A stretch of DNA of 64,000 nt from a bacterium (GTDB lineage: Bacteria > SZUA-79 > Acidulodesulfobacterales > Acidulodesulfobacteraceae), in NCBI GenBank assembly GCA_021845685.1, contig JAJZVN010000006.1, forward strand, positions 1 to 64,000. Reading direction: 5' to 3'. The position numbers were made by a program, and so were the translations under genes. Within the stretch, counting starts at the first letter, position 1, and every line of letters starts with the position of its first letter. This document shows positions 58,103 through 64,000 of this stretch, piece by piece. The notes beneath the pieces are model-generated. The model made no database searches and was not told the DNA's origin. It saw only the letters and a list, made by a program, of their open reading frames with translations.

Positions 58103-58628
58103 TTTTTATAATTTATTTAATTAAAACAGTTTTAAATTATAAAATTAAATAACATTTATATTATAATTTATATTATATATATTATATAAATATTATTTAA
58201 ATTATTAAATGATAAATTATAAGATTTTATAAATAAGTTTATATAAATTAATATATATTAATAATAAGATATATGCAAGCAAATTTTTCAATATTTTTAA
58301 TTGCATATTAAGAGTTTATAATTTCTTAACCCAACTTCACCATAATTAACAGCAGCATATTGATATTACTATATTTATAGGGCTATAAAAATGTCTTTGG
58401 GGACTACAAAATAAAAAACAAAATGCTACAATATCAATAAGTTATAATTTTATAATAATAAAATAAAAATGATGAAGTTGAGTTAAGGTAAATTAAAGAT
58501 AGTCGGTAAGCTGAATGATAGAGTTGAATATTATTGTAAAATAGACAATCATGAATGGAATATTAACGTAAGTAAGCTACATAATATAGATATAGTTAAA
58601 TATTAGAGATATATTGCAGAATAGTCGG
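58103..58628. other. Intergenic region with MITE family B copy 2
   Basis: This 526 bp gap between the TolC gene and the ArsR gene contains the element at 58326-58486. The remaining sequence is nearly all A and T. No other coding frame is seen. Confidence 0.6.
58326..58486 (-). mobile_element. MITE family B, copy 2 (inverted relative to copy 1)
   Basis: It starts TTAACCCAACTTCACC and ends GATGAAGTTGAGTTAA. Its reverse complement aligns with 48550-48706 end to end with scattered substitutions and small gaps. It lies downstream of the ArsR gene and upstream of the TolC gene on the minus strand. Confidence 0.75.
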
Positions 58629-58916
58629 TTATTTTTTTGTTTTATATTCTTTTAAAACGTTAAATATTTTTTCAATAGTATCATCATTTAACTTATAGCA
58701 CATCATAACTCCGTCCCTTTTAGCACTAACTATACCTTTGTTCTTTAAGGCGACAAGATGTTGTGAAACAGTTGCTTGCGGCAAACCAAGGCTACCCCAT
58801 ATATTTTTAACGCATGATTGATTAGTAATTAAAACTTCAATTATTTTTAATCTAACAGGATGGCCTAATGTTTTTAAAAGTTCCGCTTCCTCTTCAAAAG
58901 TTCTTACTGATTCCAT
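58629..58916 (-). CDS. ArsR-family winged-helix regulator
   Basis: This 95-residue protein has 'LLKTLGHPVRLKIIEVL' and the recognition helix 'LGLPQATVSQHLVALKNKGI' followed by the wing 'KRDGVMMCYKL'. The metal-site motif ELCVCDL of ArsR/SmtB is not present; two cysteines occur instead, Cys35 and Cys73. Pairs of cysteines in such proteins can sense thiols, persulfides or oxidants, which would fit the neighbouring DsrE-family gene, but that is an inference. Confidence 0.9.
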   Translation of the reverse strand: MESVRTFEEEAELLKTLGHPVRLKIIEVLITNQSCVKNIWGSLGLPQATVSQHLVALKNKGIVSAKRDGVMMCYKLNDDTIEKIFNVLKEYKTKK

Positions 58917-59148
58917 TTTATTTAATATTCCATAAAAGAATAATTTAATTTTAAATTAATTAAGTTTATTGTTTTATTTTATTTAATTAAATATTAAATT
59001 ATTTAATTAAATAAATAAATAAAAATTGTTAAATAATTATTTATAAATTTATAATTATTATTCAAAAATAAAACTTAATAAATATTATTTAAATAACTTA
59101 TTATTTAAATATATAAATAATTATATTTTAATATACTTATGCTGTCAA

Positions 59149-59325
59149 TGAATATTTAAATTATTGTTAATAACTTTTAAAATGTCTATAACTAAATAAC
59201 AATTAAATAACTTTCATTTTGTCTATTTCTTAACTAAAAATAATAATAAACGGGATATTATGACAAATTAAAAGTTAAATTTAATAGACAAATTAAAAGT
59301 TGACAATATGAATATTTAAATTATT
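59149..59325. repeat. Inverted motif cluster flanked by a 17 bp direct repeat
   Basis: TGAATATTTAAATTATT occurs at 59149-59165 and again at 59309-59325. Between them the motif AACTTTTAATTTGTC or close variants occur four times: AACTTTTAAAATGTC and AACTTTCATTTTGTC on the plus strand, then GACAAATTAAAAGTT twice in inverted orientation. This fits an inserted inverted-end element with a flanking duplication, or a multi-site operator. Confidence 0.55.
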
Positions 59326-59420
59326 TTAAAATATAACAAAAAAGAATTGTTTATAAATACATAATTATGAAGTATAAAGCGGATTTATCGGCTGATTAAT
59401 TTATCTAAAAAACAGCAAGA

Positions 59421-59447
59421 AGACCCCGTCTTCTATAAGGCGGGGAT
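59421..59447. repeat. GC-rich hairpin
   Basis: GACCCCGTCTTCTATAAGGC followed by GGGGATT forms a short stem between CCCCG and CGGGG. It is an isolated GC-rich island in A+T-rich DNA and resembles hairpins at IS200/IS605 ends, without any adjacent transposase. Confidence 0.4.
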
Positions 59448-59546
59448 TAATTGCAACCCCTTGCCATGTTTGATTAATATAATTAATTCTGTTTTAACAG
59501 GATTTTTTAAATAGCTTTAAAAATAAAATAAAATAAAATAAAAATC

Positions 59547-59679
59547 GGCGTATAAATATTTTTAATATTTTTAATAATTAGTATATTAAATTATAAATAA
59601 AACTGCATATTTATTGATATAAAATACGTAATAATTACAATTATTAATTAATAAAAAATATTTTAAATATTTATACGCC
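59547..59679 (-). terminator. Long inverted repeat downstream of the DsrE-family gene
   Basis: GGCGTATAAATATTT (59547-59561) is the exact complement of AAATATTTATACGCC (59665-59679). On the minus strand it follows the DsrE-family gene. The ~100 bp loop makes classical termination uncertain; it may instead mark an element boundary. Confidence 0.4.
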
Positions 59680-59710
59680 AACTGTAAAATATTAAATTGT
59701 ATTAATAATA

Positions 59711-60181
59711 TTAAAAAGCTAGAGTTATATCAGAAGTTGAAGCATCTTCCATATACATAGCGGCTCCGCCGTATTCAATACCGTCAATCAAATCTTCCTT
59801 TTTAAATCCAAAAAGATCAACCGTCATTTGACATGCTATAAACTTAACCCCTGTTTCTTGACATAAGCTGATTAATTCGGGAATAGTGGCGACCCCGTGT
59901 TTTTTAATCATTGATTTCATCATATAAGTAGCCATACCAGTCATGCCTGGAATTGCCCCTATAATATTAGGAACAGGCATCGGCATCGCAGGGTTGCCTA
60001 ACGGAGCAACTTTTAAAGAAGTAGCGGCATCTTTTCTTAAGATGTTTAATCCATAGAATGTAAAAAATATGGTTGTAGGAATATCAAGCGTTGCAGCTGT
60101 AGAAGCAAGAATAAGAGGCGGATAAGCCATATCTAAAGTCCCATGAATCGCAATAATTGACATTTTTTTTTGTTCAGGCAT
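59711..60181 (-). CDS. DsrE/DsrF-like (DsrE2-type) family protein
   Basis: This 156-residue protein has 'MSIIAIHGTLDMAYPPLILA', 'ILRKDAATSLKVAPLGNPAM' and the conserved cysteine in 'GVKFIACQMTVDLFGFKKED', ending near 'YGGAAMYMEDASTSDITLAF'. This matches the DsrE2/peroxiredoxin-like membrane-associated branch of the DsrEFH superfamily, which handles protein-bound sulfur in sulfur-metabolising bacteria. GGAGAG precedes the ATG on the minus strand. Partner genes (tusA, rhodanese) are not adjacent. Confidence 0.88.
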   Translation of the reverse strand: MPEQKKMSIIAIHGTLDMAYPPLILASTAATLDIPTTIFFTFYGLNILRKDAATSLKVAPLGNPAMPMPVPNIIGAIPGMTGMATYMMKSMIKKHGVATIPELISLCQETGVKFIACQMTVDLFGFKKEDLIDGIEYGGAAMYMEDASTSDITLAF

Positions 60182-60773
60182 TTTTCTCTCCTTACATTTT
60201 TATTAAATTTGAATTTAAATTACATTGAAAATTAAATGAAAATTGAAAATTTCTAAACAAAGAAAAAAAGATATAGAAATCCGATAAATTTACCGCTGTG
60301 CATCCACTATAATGTTCTATTAAATAATATAATTTAAGTTATGTCAATATATAAATTTACTCCCGTCATATTCCATTTATGATATGTAATGTCTATATAT
60401 CTGAAATAATATCTATACCTGTATATTATATATTATATTAATATTCTATGAAATAATATAATTTAATTTATATATTTATATAAATTTGATTAAAATAAAC
60501 AAAAATATTTTTAAAATTATGCGTCAAAACATTAATAAATAATGCATTTTATGGCATAAATTTGACATATTATAAAAAATATGTTATTTTTAAATGGAAA
60601 GTGATATTAATTTTATTATTATTATGTTTTTGATATACAATATAGATTATTTTTAATAAATAATCTATAAAATATTAATTTTTTCTGTATATTTTTGGTT
60701 AATTTATATTAATTTATATAATTTTTATTAATTTTATTTATATTTAATGTATTATTTAAAAACAAAAAAGTAA
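60182..60773. other. Divergent A+T-rich intergenic region
   Basis: This 592 bp gap between the divergent DsrE-family and transglycosylase genes must contain both promoters. It is extremely A+T-rich; I see no repeat element, operator or coding frame that can be supported. Confidence 0.5.
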
Positions 60774-61742
60774 ATGATTAAAAATTTTAAAAAAATAAAA
60801 TTTGGAAGCAATATTAGAAAATTATTAAAAAATGCATTACAGCTTAGATTAATATTTTCATCTATATTTTCTAAGATAAAAATTAAGTTATTAATACCTT
60901 ACATTGTATTAAGCTTTGTATTGATTATGACTGCTTTATTTATTAATAATTATTTTATTCCTATTTATTTTAATTATATTAAGGAGCAAAAAGAAATTAA
61001 TGTTCTTAAGGCAAAAATTAAAATTGATACGGAAAAAACCGCTATTTTTAATATTATTAATTCTTATAATTCAGGATTAACAAAAAAAACAGATATTAAA
61101 TTATCGAATCTTATATTTAATATAAGCAAGAAATATAAAATGAATCCTGCTCTGATACTTGCAGTTATAAGAGTCGAAAGTTCTTTTTATAATAATTCGT
61201 TTTCTAACATGGGAGCCGTAGGGCTCATGCAGGTAACTCCCGTTACTGCGCTTTATTTTATTAAGAAATATAGTATTAAAACCAAAATTGCGGGAGACTT
61301 ATATTATTTAAGCTATATTTCTGCGAGCAATCTATTGAATCCGATGTTAAACGTTAAATTAGGTTCTCTTTATCTTTTAAGCCTTATTTATAGATTTGGA
61401 AGTTTAAGGCTTGCACTTCTTGCTTACAATGCAGGACCGACATTTGTAGCAAATAGTATAAAAAATAACGGTATTAAATATAACGGTGCAAAACTTGAAA
61501 CCGTGTCTTATTCTAACTCAGGTTTTACAGATGCGCCATATTTATCTCTTACTAATATTAATAGACGTTTTGAATTAAAAAACGACGATAATCGCTCTAT
61601 CGGAGGCTATTCAATAAATTCTATATCAAATTATTTTTATTATAGTGATGTCATAAAATATTTTAAAATTTATAATAAAAAAATATTCAAAAATTCAAAA
61701 CATATTTTTATCTTTGATATTAATAATAAAAATATTAAATAA
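60774..61742 (+). CDS. Membrane-anchored lytic transglycosylase (SLT domain)
   Basis: This 322-residue protein has one membrane segment (about residues 42-65), then an SLT lysozyme-like domain: 'ISKKYKMNPALILAVIRVES' with the catalytic glutamate, 'NMGAVGLMQVTPVTA' and 'LALLAYNAGPTFVANSIKNN'. It would cleave peptidoglycan glycan strands with anhydromuramic ends in the periplasm. The last ~42 bp of the gene belong to a tandem duplication. Confidence 0.9.
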   Translation: MIKNFKKIKFGSNIRKLLKNALQLRLIFSSIFSKIKIKLLIPYIVLSFVLIMTALFINNYFIPIYFNYIKEQKEINVLKAKIKIDTEKTAIFNIINSYNSGLTKKTDIKLSNLIFNISKKYKMNPALILAVIRVESSFYNNSFSNMGAVGLMQVTPVTALYFIKKYSIKTKIAGDLYYLSYISASNLLNPMLNVKLGSLYLLSLIYRFGSLRLALLAYNAGPTFVANSIKNNGIKYNGAKLETVSYSNSGFTDAPYLSLTNINRRFELKNDDNRSIGGYSINSISNYFYYSDVIKYFKIYNKKIFKNSKHIFIFDINNKNIK

Positions 61743-61911
61743 ATATTAAATTGAATAGTTAAAATAAGGGAAATAAAATATTATAATATTTTATATTAAT
61801 CCTTACATATTTTTATCTTTGATATTAATAATAAAAATATTAAATAAATATTAAATTAAATAGTTCAAATAAGGGAAATAAAATCTTATAATATTTTATA
61901 TTAATCCTTTT
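61701..61911. repeat. 105 bp tandem duplication at the 3' end of the transglycosylase gene
   Basis: The segment beginning CATATTTTTATCTTTGATAT is at 61701 and again at 61806, with about 105 bp per unit and a few substitutions. The first unit contains the last 14 codons of the gene, and the second repeats them out of context beyond the stop codon. Confidence 0.85.
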
Positions 61912-62177
61912 ATAGGAAATGTTTTAGATATTTCAATACCAAATAACACTGAATTCCAGCATATGCGGGAATGGCACCCAAAGGGTGAAGGTTTAAATCC
62001 CCGCTAAGTCATTCCTGCCCACGCAGGAATTCAGAATGTAAATTTATATTGCAGGGGGACACCCCCCCCTTTGACCTCCCGAAAGTAATATATATAATTA
62101 AATTATATAATAATTCTTCGTAGGAGGATTAAAATTTTATAATAACAATAATATTATTAATGAGGTTTTCATTTAAT
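61743..62177. other. Intergenic region with duplication, REP pair and C-run
   Basis: This 435 bp gap holds the second duplication unit, a REP pair at 61951-62036, and an oddly GC-rich patch GGGGGACACCCCCCCC at about 62056. An orphan ribosome-binding-like AGGAGG (about 62122) is more than 30 bp from any start codon. Confidence 0.6.
61951..62036. repeat. REP pair (REPIN-like)
   Basis: GAATTCCAGCATATGCGGGA begins a decayed REP hairpin, and ATTCCTGCCCACGCAGGAAT is the second. The spacer CACCCAAAGGGTGAAG corresponds to ACCAAATGGGTAAAAAG in the reverse complement of 23229-23313, showing that the two-hairpin unit is shared. The TATTGCAGGG at 62048 is a decayed right end of the same element. Confidence 0.7.
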
Positions 62178-62840
62178 ATGGAATTAATTGAAGCTATCAC
62201 CGCAAGAGCATCTAAGAGAAAGTTTAAAGATCAGCCTATACCGCATGAAATAATTAATAAAATTTTGACAATTTCATTAAGGGCGCCTTCCTGGGCTAAT
62301 TCACAGCCGTGGGAAATCGCTGTTTCTACAGGCAAAACCAGCGATATAATAAAAAGCAGAATATATAAATCTGCATCCAATGACGATCCGGGAAATCCTG
62401 ATTTTCCATTTCCAGTATTGTGGCCGGAAAAACAGTCTAAAAATATATTTGAAACTGGAAAACACAGATACGAATCGCTAAAAATATCTCGAGACGATAA
62501 CGATAAAAGAAAAGAGATGACCCTATCAAATTATTTATTTTTTGGCTCCCAAACTGCTATATTTATATATATGGATGAAAACCTCGGATGCTGGTCAATG
62601 CTTGATTGCGGTATACTTCTCCAAAACATATTGCTATGCGTTAATGATTTCGGTCTCGGAGCATGTCCGCAGGCTTATCTTGTTAGATATCCCGATGTTT
62701 TAAGAGATGTTTTTAATTTATCCTCAAGCAAAAAATTTGTAGTCGGAATTTCTATCGGATATTATGATGAAAAGGAAGATGTAAATAATATTTATACTTC
62801 AAGAAATGATTTGAAAGAAATAGTAAAATTTTATGATTGA
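62178..62840 (+). CDS. Nitroreductase family protein
   Basis: This ~220-residue FMN-dependent protein has 'MELIEAITARASKRKFKDQP' at the start, 'SLRAPSWANSQPWEIAV' for FMN contact, and 'DCGILLQNILLCVNDFGLGA' with 'CPQAYLVRYPDVLRDVFNLS'. Nitroreductase-family members reduce nitro compounds, quinones or flavins; the substrate is not evident. I choose the ATG at 62178, with GAGG 12 bp upstream, over the ATG at 62160. A MITE copy begins 3 bp after the stop codon. Confidence 0.92.
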   Translation: MELIEAITARASKRKFKDQPIPHEIINKILTISLRAPSWANSQPWEIAVSTGKTSDIIKSRIYKSASNDDPGNPDFPFPVLWPEKQSKNIFETGKHRYESLKISRDDNDKRKEMTLSNYLFFGSQTAIFIYMDENLGCWSMLDCGILLQNILLCVNDFGLGACPQAYLVRYPDVLRDVFNLSSSKKFVVGISIGYYDEKEDVNNIYTSRNDLKEIVKFYD

Positions 62841-62843
62841 AAT

Positions 62844-63037
62844 TACCTAACTTTTCTATGAATTTTATACAGGACATTATAACTATGCGATATTATTATG
62901 CTGCTTATTTTATAAAATAGATAATGTCCTGTATATTGATATACAGGACATACAGGACAAATAAAAATAATATAAAAATATTTAATAAAAATAGGAAGTT
63001 CAAATGTCCTGCATAAAAAATAAGGAAAAGTTAGGTA
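62844..63037 (+). mobile_element. MITE family A, copy 4
   Basis: It has ends TACCTAACTTTTC and GAAAAGTTAGGTA with TA flanks. It carries a small insertion after the central palindrome (ACAGGACATACAGGACA), making it ~9 bp longer than copies 2 and 3. It lies directly behind the nitroreductase stop codon and before the convergent transporter gene. Confidence 0.85.
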
Positions 63038-63129
63038 AATATAATAGTAATGCTGAAAAAACATAATTTGCTAATTTTATTTGTAAAAATATAATAATAA
63101 TTATTATAATTAAATATTATTAATTTATT

Positions 63130-64000
63130 TTATCTGTTAAATCTTCTGTTTTTAATCAATATTGCAGCTATTAATCCAATTATGCATAAATATGCCGCGA
63201 TGACAAAAACATCTCCAAATGAACTAATCTCTGAATATAAATATATTATATTGTCAAAAAATTTAATTGTATAGGTTGGAAAATTATTGTATCTGAAATA
63301 AGAAGGCGCATTTTTTATTAAATCACTATGCAGAAAATTCATAATAGATTGCACTGAAGACGAATTTTGACTAATATCTCTTGCAAATTGATTCATATGA
63401 TATATTTGACGCGCAACAAGTTCATATCCTATTCCTGCTATACCGAACGATGCACCAACTTGAAACAGTACATTGTATAGAGCAGAGGCTTCAGGTATTA
63501 AATCCCAGCTGACAGAGTTTATTACGGTGCTCATAACGGGAGCATTTATCAAACCTATACCTATACCTCTTAAAACTTGATTCCACGCTATAAAATTCAT
63601 ACTAGTATTTAAAGACAAATTCCCTAAAGCTAAATTAGAATAGCCTAAAACAATCATTCCTGCCATCAGAAGATACTTCGGTCCTATTTTGTCAGAGATA
63701 GTTCCTGCAATAGGAGATACTACAGCGACAGACAAAGCTAACGGTATCATTAAAATACCGGCATGCATTGCGTTATAGCTTAATATATTTTCGATAAAAA
63801 GAGGCAGTATAAACATAGAACTGAATATTGCAGCAGAACGAACCATGCTGACGATGTTCCCCATTACAAAATTGTAATTTTTAAATATTCTAAAATCTAT
63901 AATTGGCGACTTAGTAAATATTTCATTAATAAAAAACAACAAAAGAGAGAAAAAGCTTATAATTTCAAAAATTATAATTATGCGGGAATTCCATTCCAAT
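63130..64000 (-). CDS. EmrB/QacA-type major facilitator transporter (partial)
   Basis: The gene enters from the right edge; only about the last 290 residues are visible. 'SPIIDFRIFKNYNFVMGNIV' is the loop of 14-helix DHA2 transporters, followed by 'ILSYNAMHAGILMIPLALSV' and 'PIAGTISDKIGPKYLLMAG', the second copy of the MFS motif A. 'GIGLINAPVMSTVINSV' is also family-typical. These proton-driven exporters often work with an adaptor and a TolC-type duct; the TolC gene lies 5 kb away but a link is not shown. It ends with a basic tail. Confidence 0.88.
   Translation of the reverse strand, partial: LEWNSRIIIIFEIISFFSLLLFFINEIFTKSPIIDFRIFKNYNFVMGNIVSMVRSAAIFSSMFILPLFIENILSYNAMHAGILMIPLALSVAVVSPIAGTISDKIGPKYLLMAGMIVLGYSNLALGNLSLNTSMNFIAWNQVLRGIGIGLINAPVMSTVINSVSWDLIPEASALYNVLFQVGASFGIAGIGYELVARQIYHMNQFARDISQNSSSVQSIMNFLHSDLIKNAPSYFRYNNFPTYTIKFFDNIIYLYSEISSFGDVFVIAAYLCIIGLIAAILIKNRRFNR

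Larger units (their letters stand above)
58917..59710. other. Long intergenic region with three repeat structures
   Basis: This 794 bp gap has no convincing gene. It holds the motif cluster at 59149-59325, a GC hairpin at about 59423-59447 (CCCCGTC...GGCGGGG), and a long inverted repeat GGCGTATAAATATTT (59547-59561) with AAATATTTATACGCC (59665-59679) downstream of the DsrE-family gene. Confidence 0.6.

Noticed and set aside
62048-62130. Hidden small gene behind the orphan AGGAGG before the nitroreductase
   Set aside because: No start codon occurs at a suitable distance, and the region includes a C-run likely produced by slippage or element decay.
62843-63064. A 73-residue minus-strand open frame
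   Set aside because: It lies almost wholly inside MITE family A copy 4, is composed of inverted-repeat translation, and has no ribosome binding site.

Overview
The window is a very A+T-rich (by eye about 30% G+C or less, not computed), gene-dense bacterial chromosome segment. Gene content points to a Gram-negative (diderm) bacterium: Kdo synthesis and LPS export genes, a TolC-type outer membrane protein, the diaminopimelate branch of lysine/peptidoglycan synthesis, sigma-54 with NtrY/NtrX and PII, system II cytochrome c maturation (ResB/CcsB), and HrcA/CIRCE heat-shock control. This mixture resembles deltaproteobacterial lineages. The low G+C and a DsrE-family sulfur protein would fit a sulfur-metabolising group such as the Sva0485/Acidulodesulfobacterium relatives, but that placement is an inference and no rRNA gene is present to test it.

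Layout. 1-5345: tail of a probable FAD oxidoreductase, a catalytically degenerate RpiB-like protein, radA, a trans-polyprenyl diphosphate synthase and lysA. 5436-9773: dapA, dapB, pyrG, kdsA. 9961-17674: kdsD, kdsC, lptC, lptA, lptB, rpoN, hpf, rapZ, the classical Kdo/Lpt/sigma-54 block. 18019-23000: metK, ahcY, then lptG and lptF on the other strand. 23555-28544: a pseudo-receiver protein, nadC, birA, coaX and a convergent metallo-beta-lactamase-fold hydrolase. 28799-35996: a nitrogen-control block (ntrY, ntrX, a sigma-54 promoter, glnB, amtB, an NtrB-like kinase). 36153-38542: ccsB and resB on the minus strand. 38722-43872: CIRCE, hrcA, grpE, dnaK, dnaJ. 44275-48426: DciA-like protein, zinc-ribbon membrane protein, HIT protein, and a three-gene arginine-to-polyamine set (speE, speB, pyruvoyl arginine decarboxylase). 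48901-52037: a flippase-like membrane protein with two glycosyltransferases. 52363-55732: ispG, proS, a HAD phosphatase. 56159-64000: FmdB-like protein, TolC, an ArsR regulator, a DsrE-family protein, a lytic transglycosylase, a nitroreductase and the C-terminal half of an EmrB-type transporter, separated by long A+T-rich gaps.

The genes are mainly housekeeping. The non-coding DNA is the most unusual part. It holds four copies of a ~185 bp TA-flanked element with inverted ends (IS630/mariner-type MITE signature), two copies of a second ~160 bp inverted-end element, several intact or decayed REP-bearing palindromic elements (one flanked by a 14 bp direct repeat), two further single-copy inverted-end elements, and two tandem duplications at gene 3' ends. 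No transposase gene, CRISPR array, rRNA or tRNA was seen. I found no convincing new multi-gene system; the strongest leads are the repeat families, the degenerate RpiB paralogue and the sigma-54/nitrogen block.
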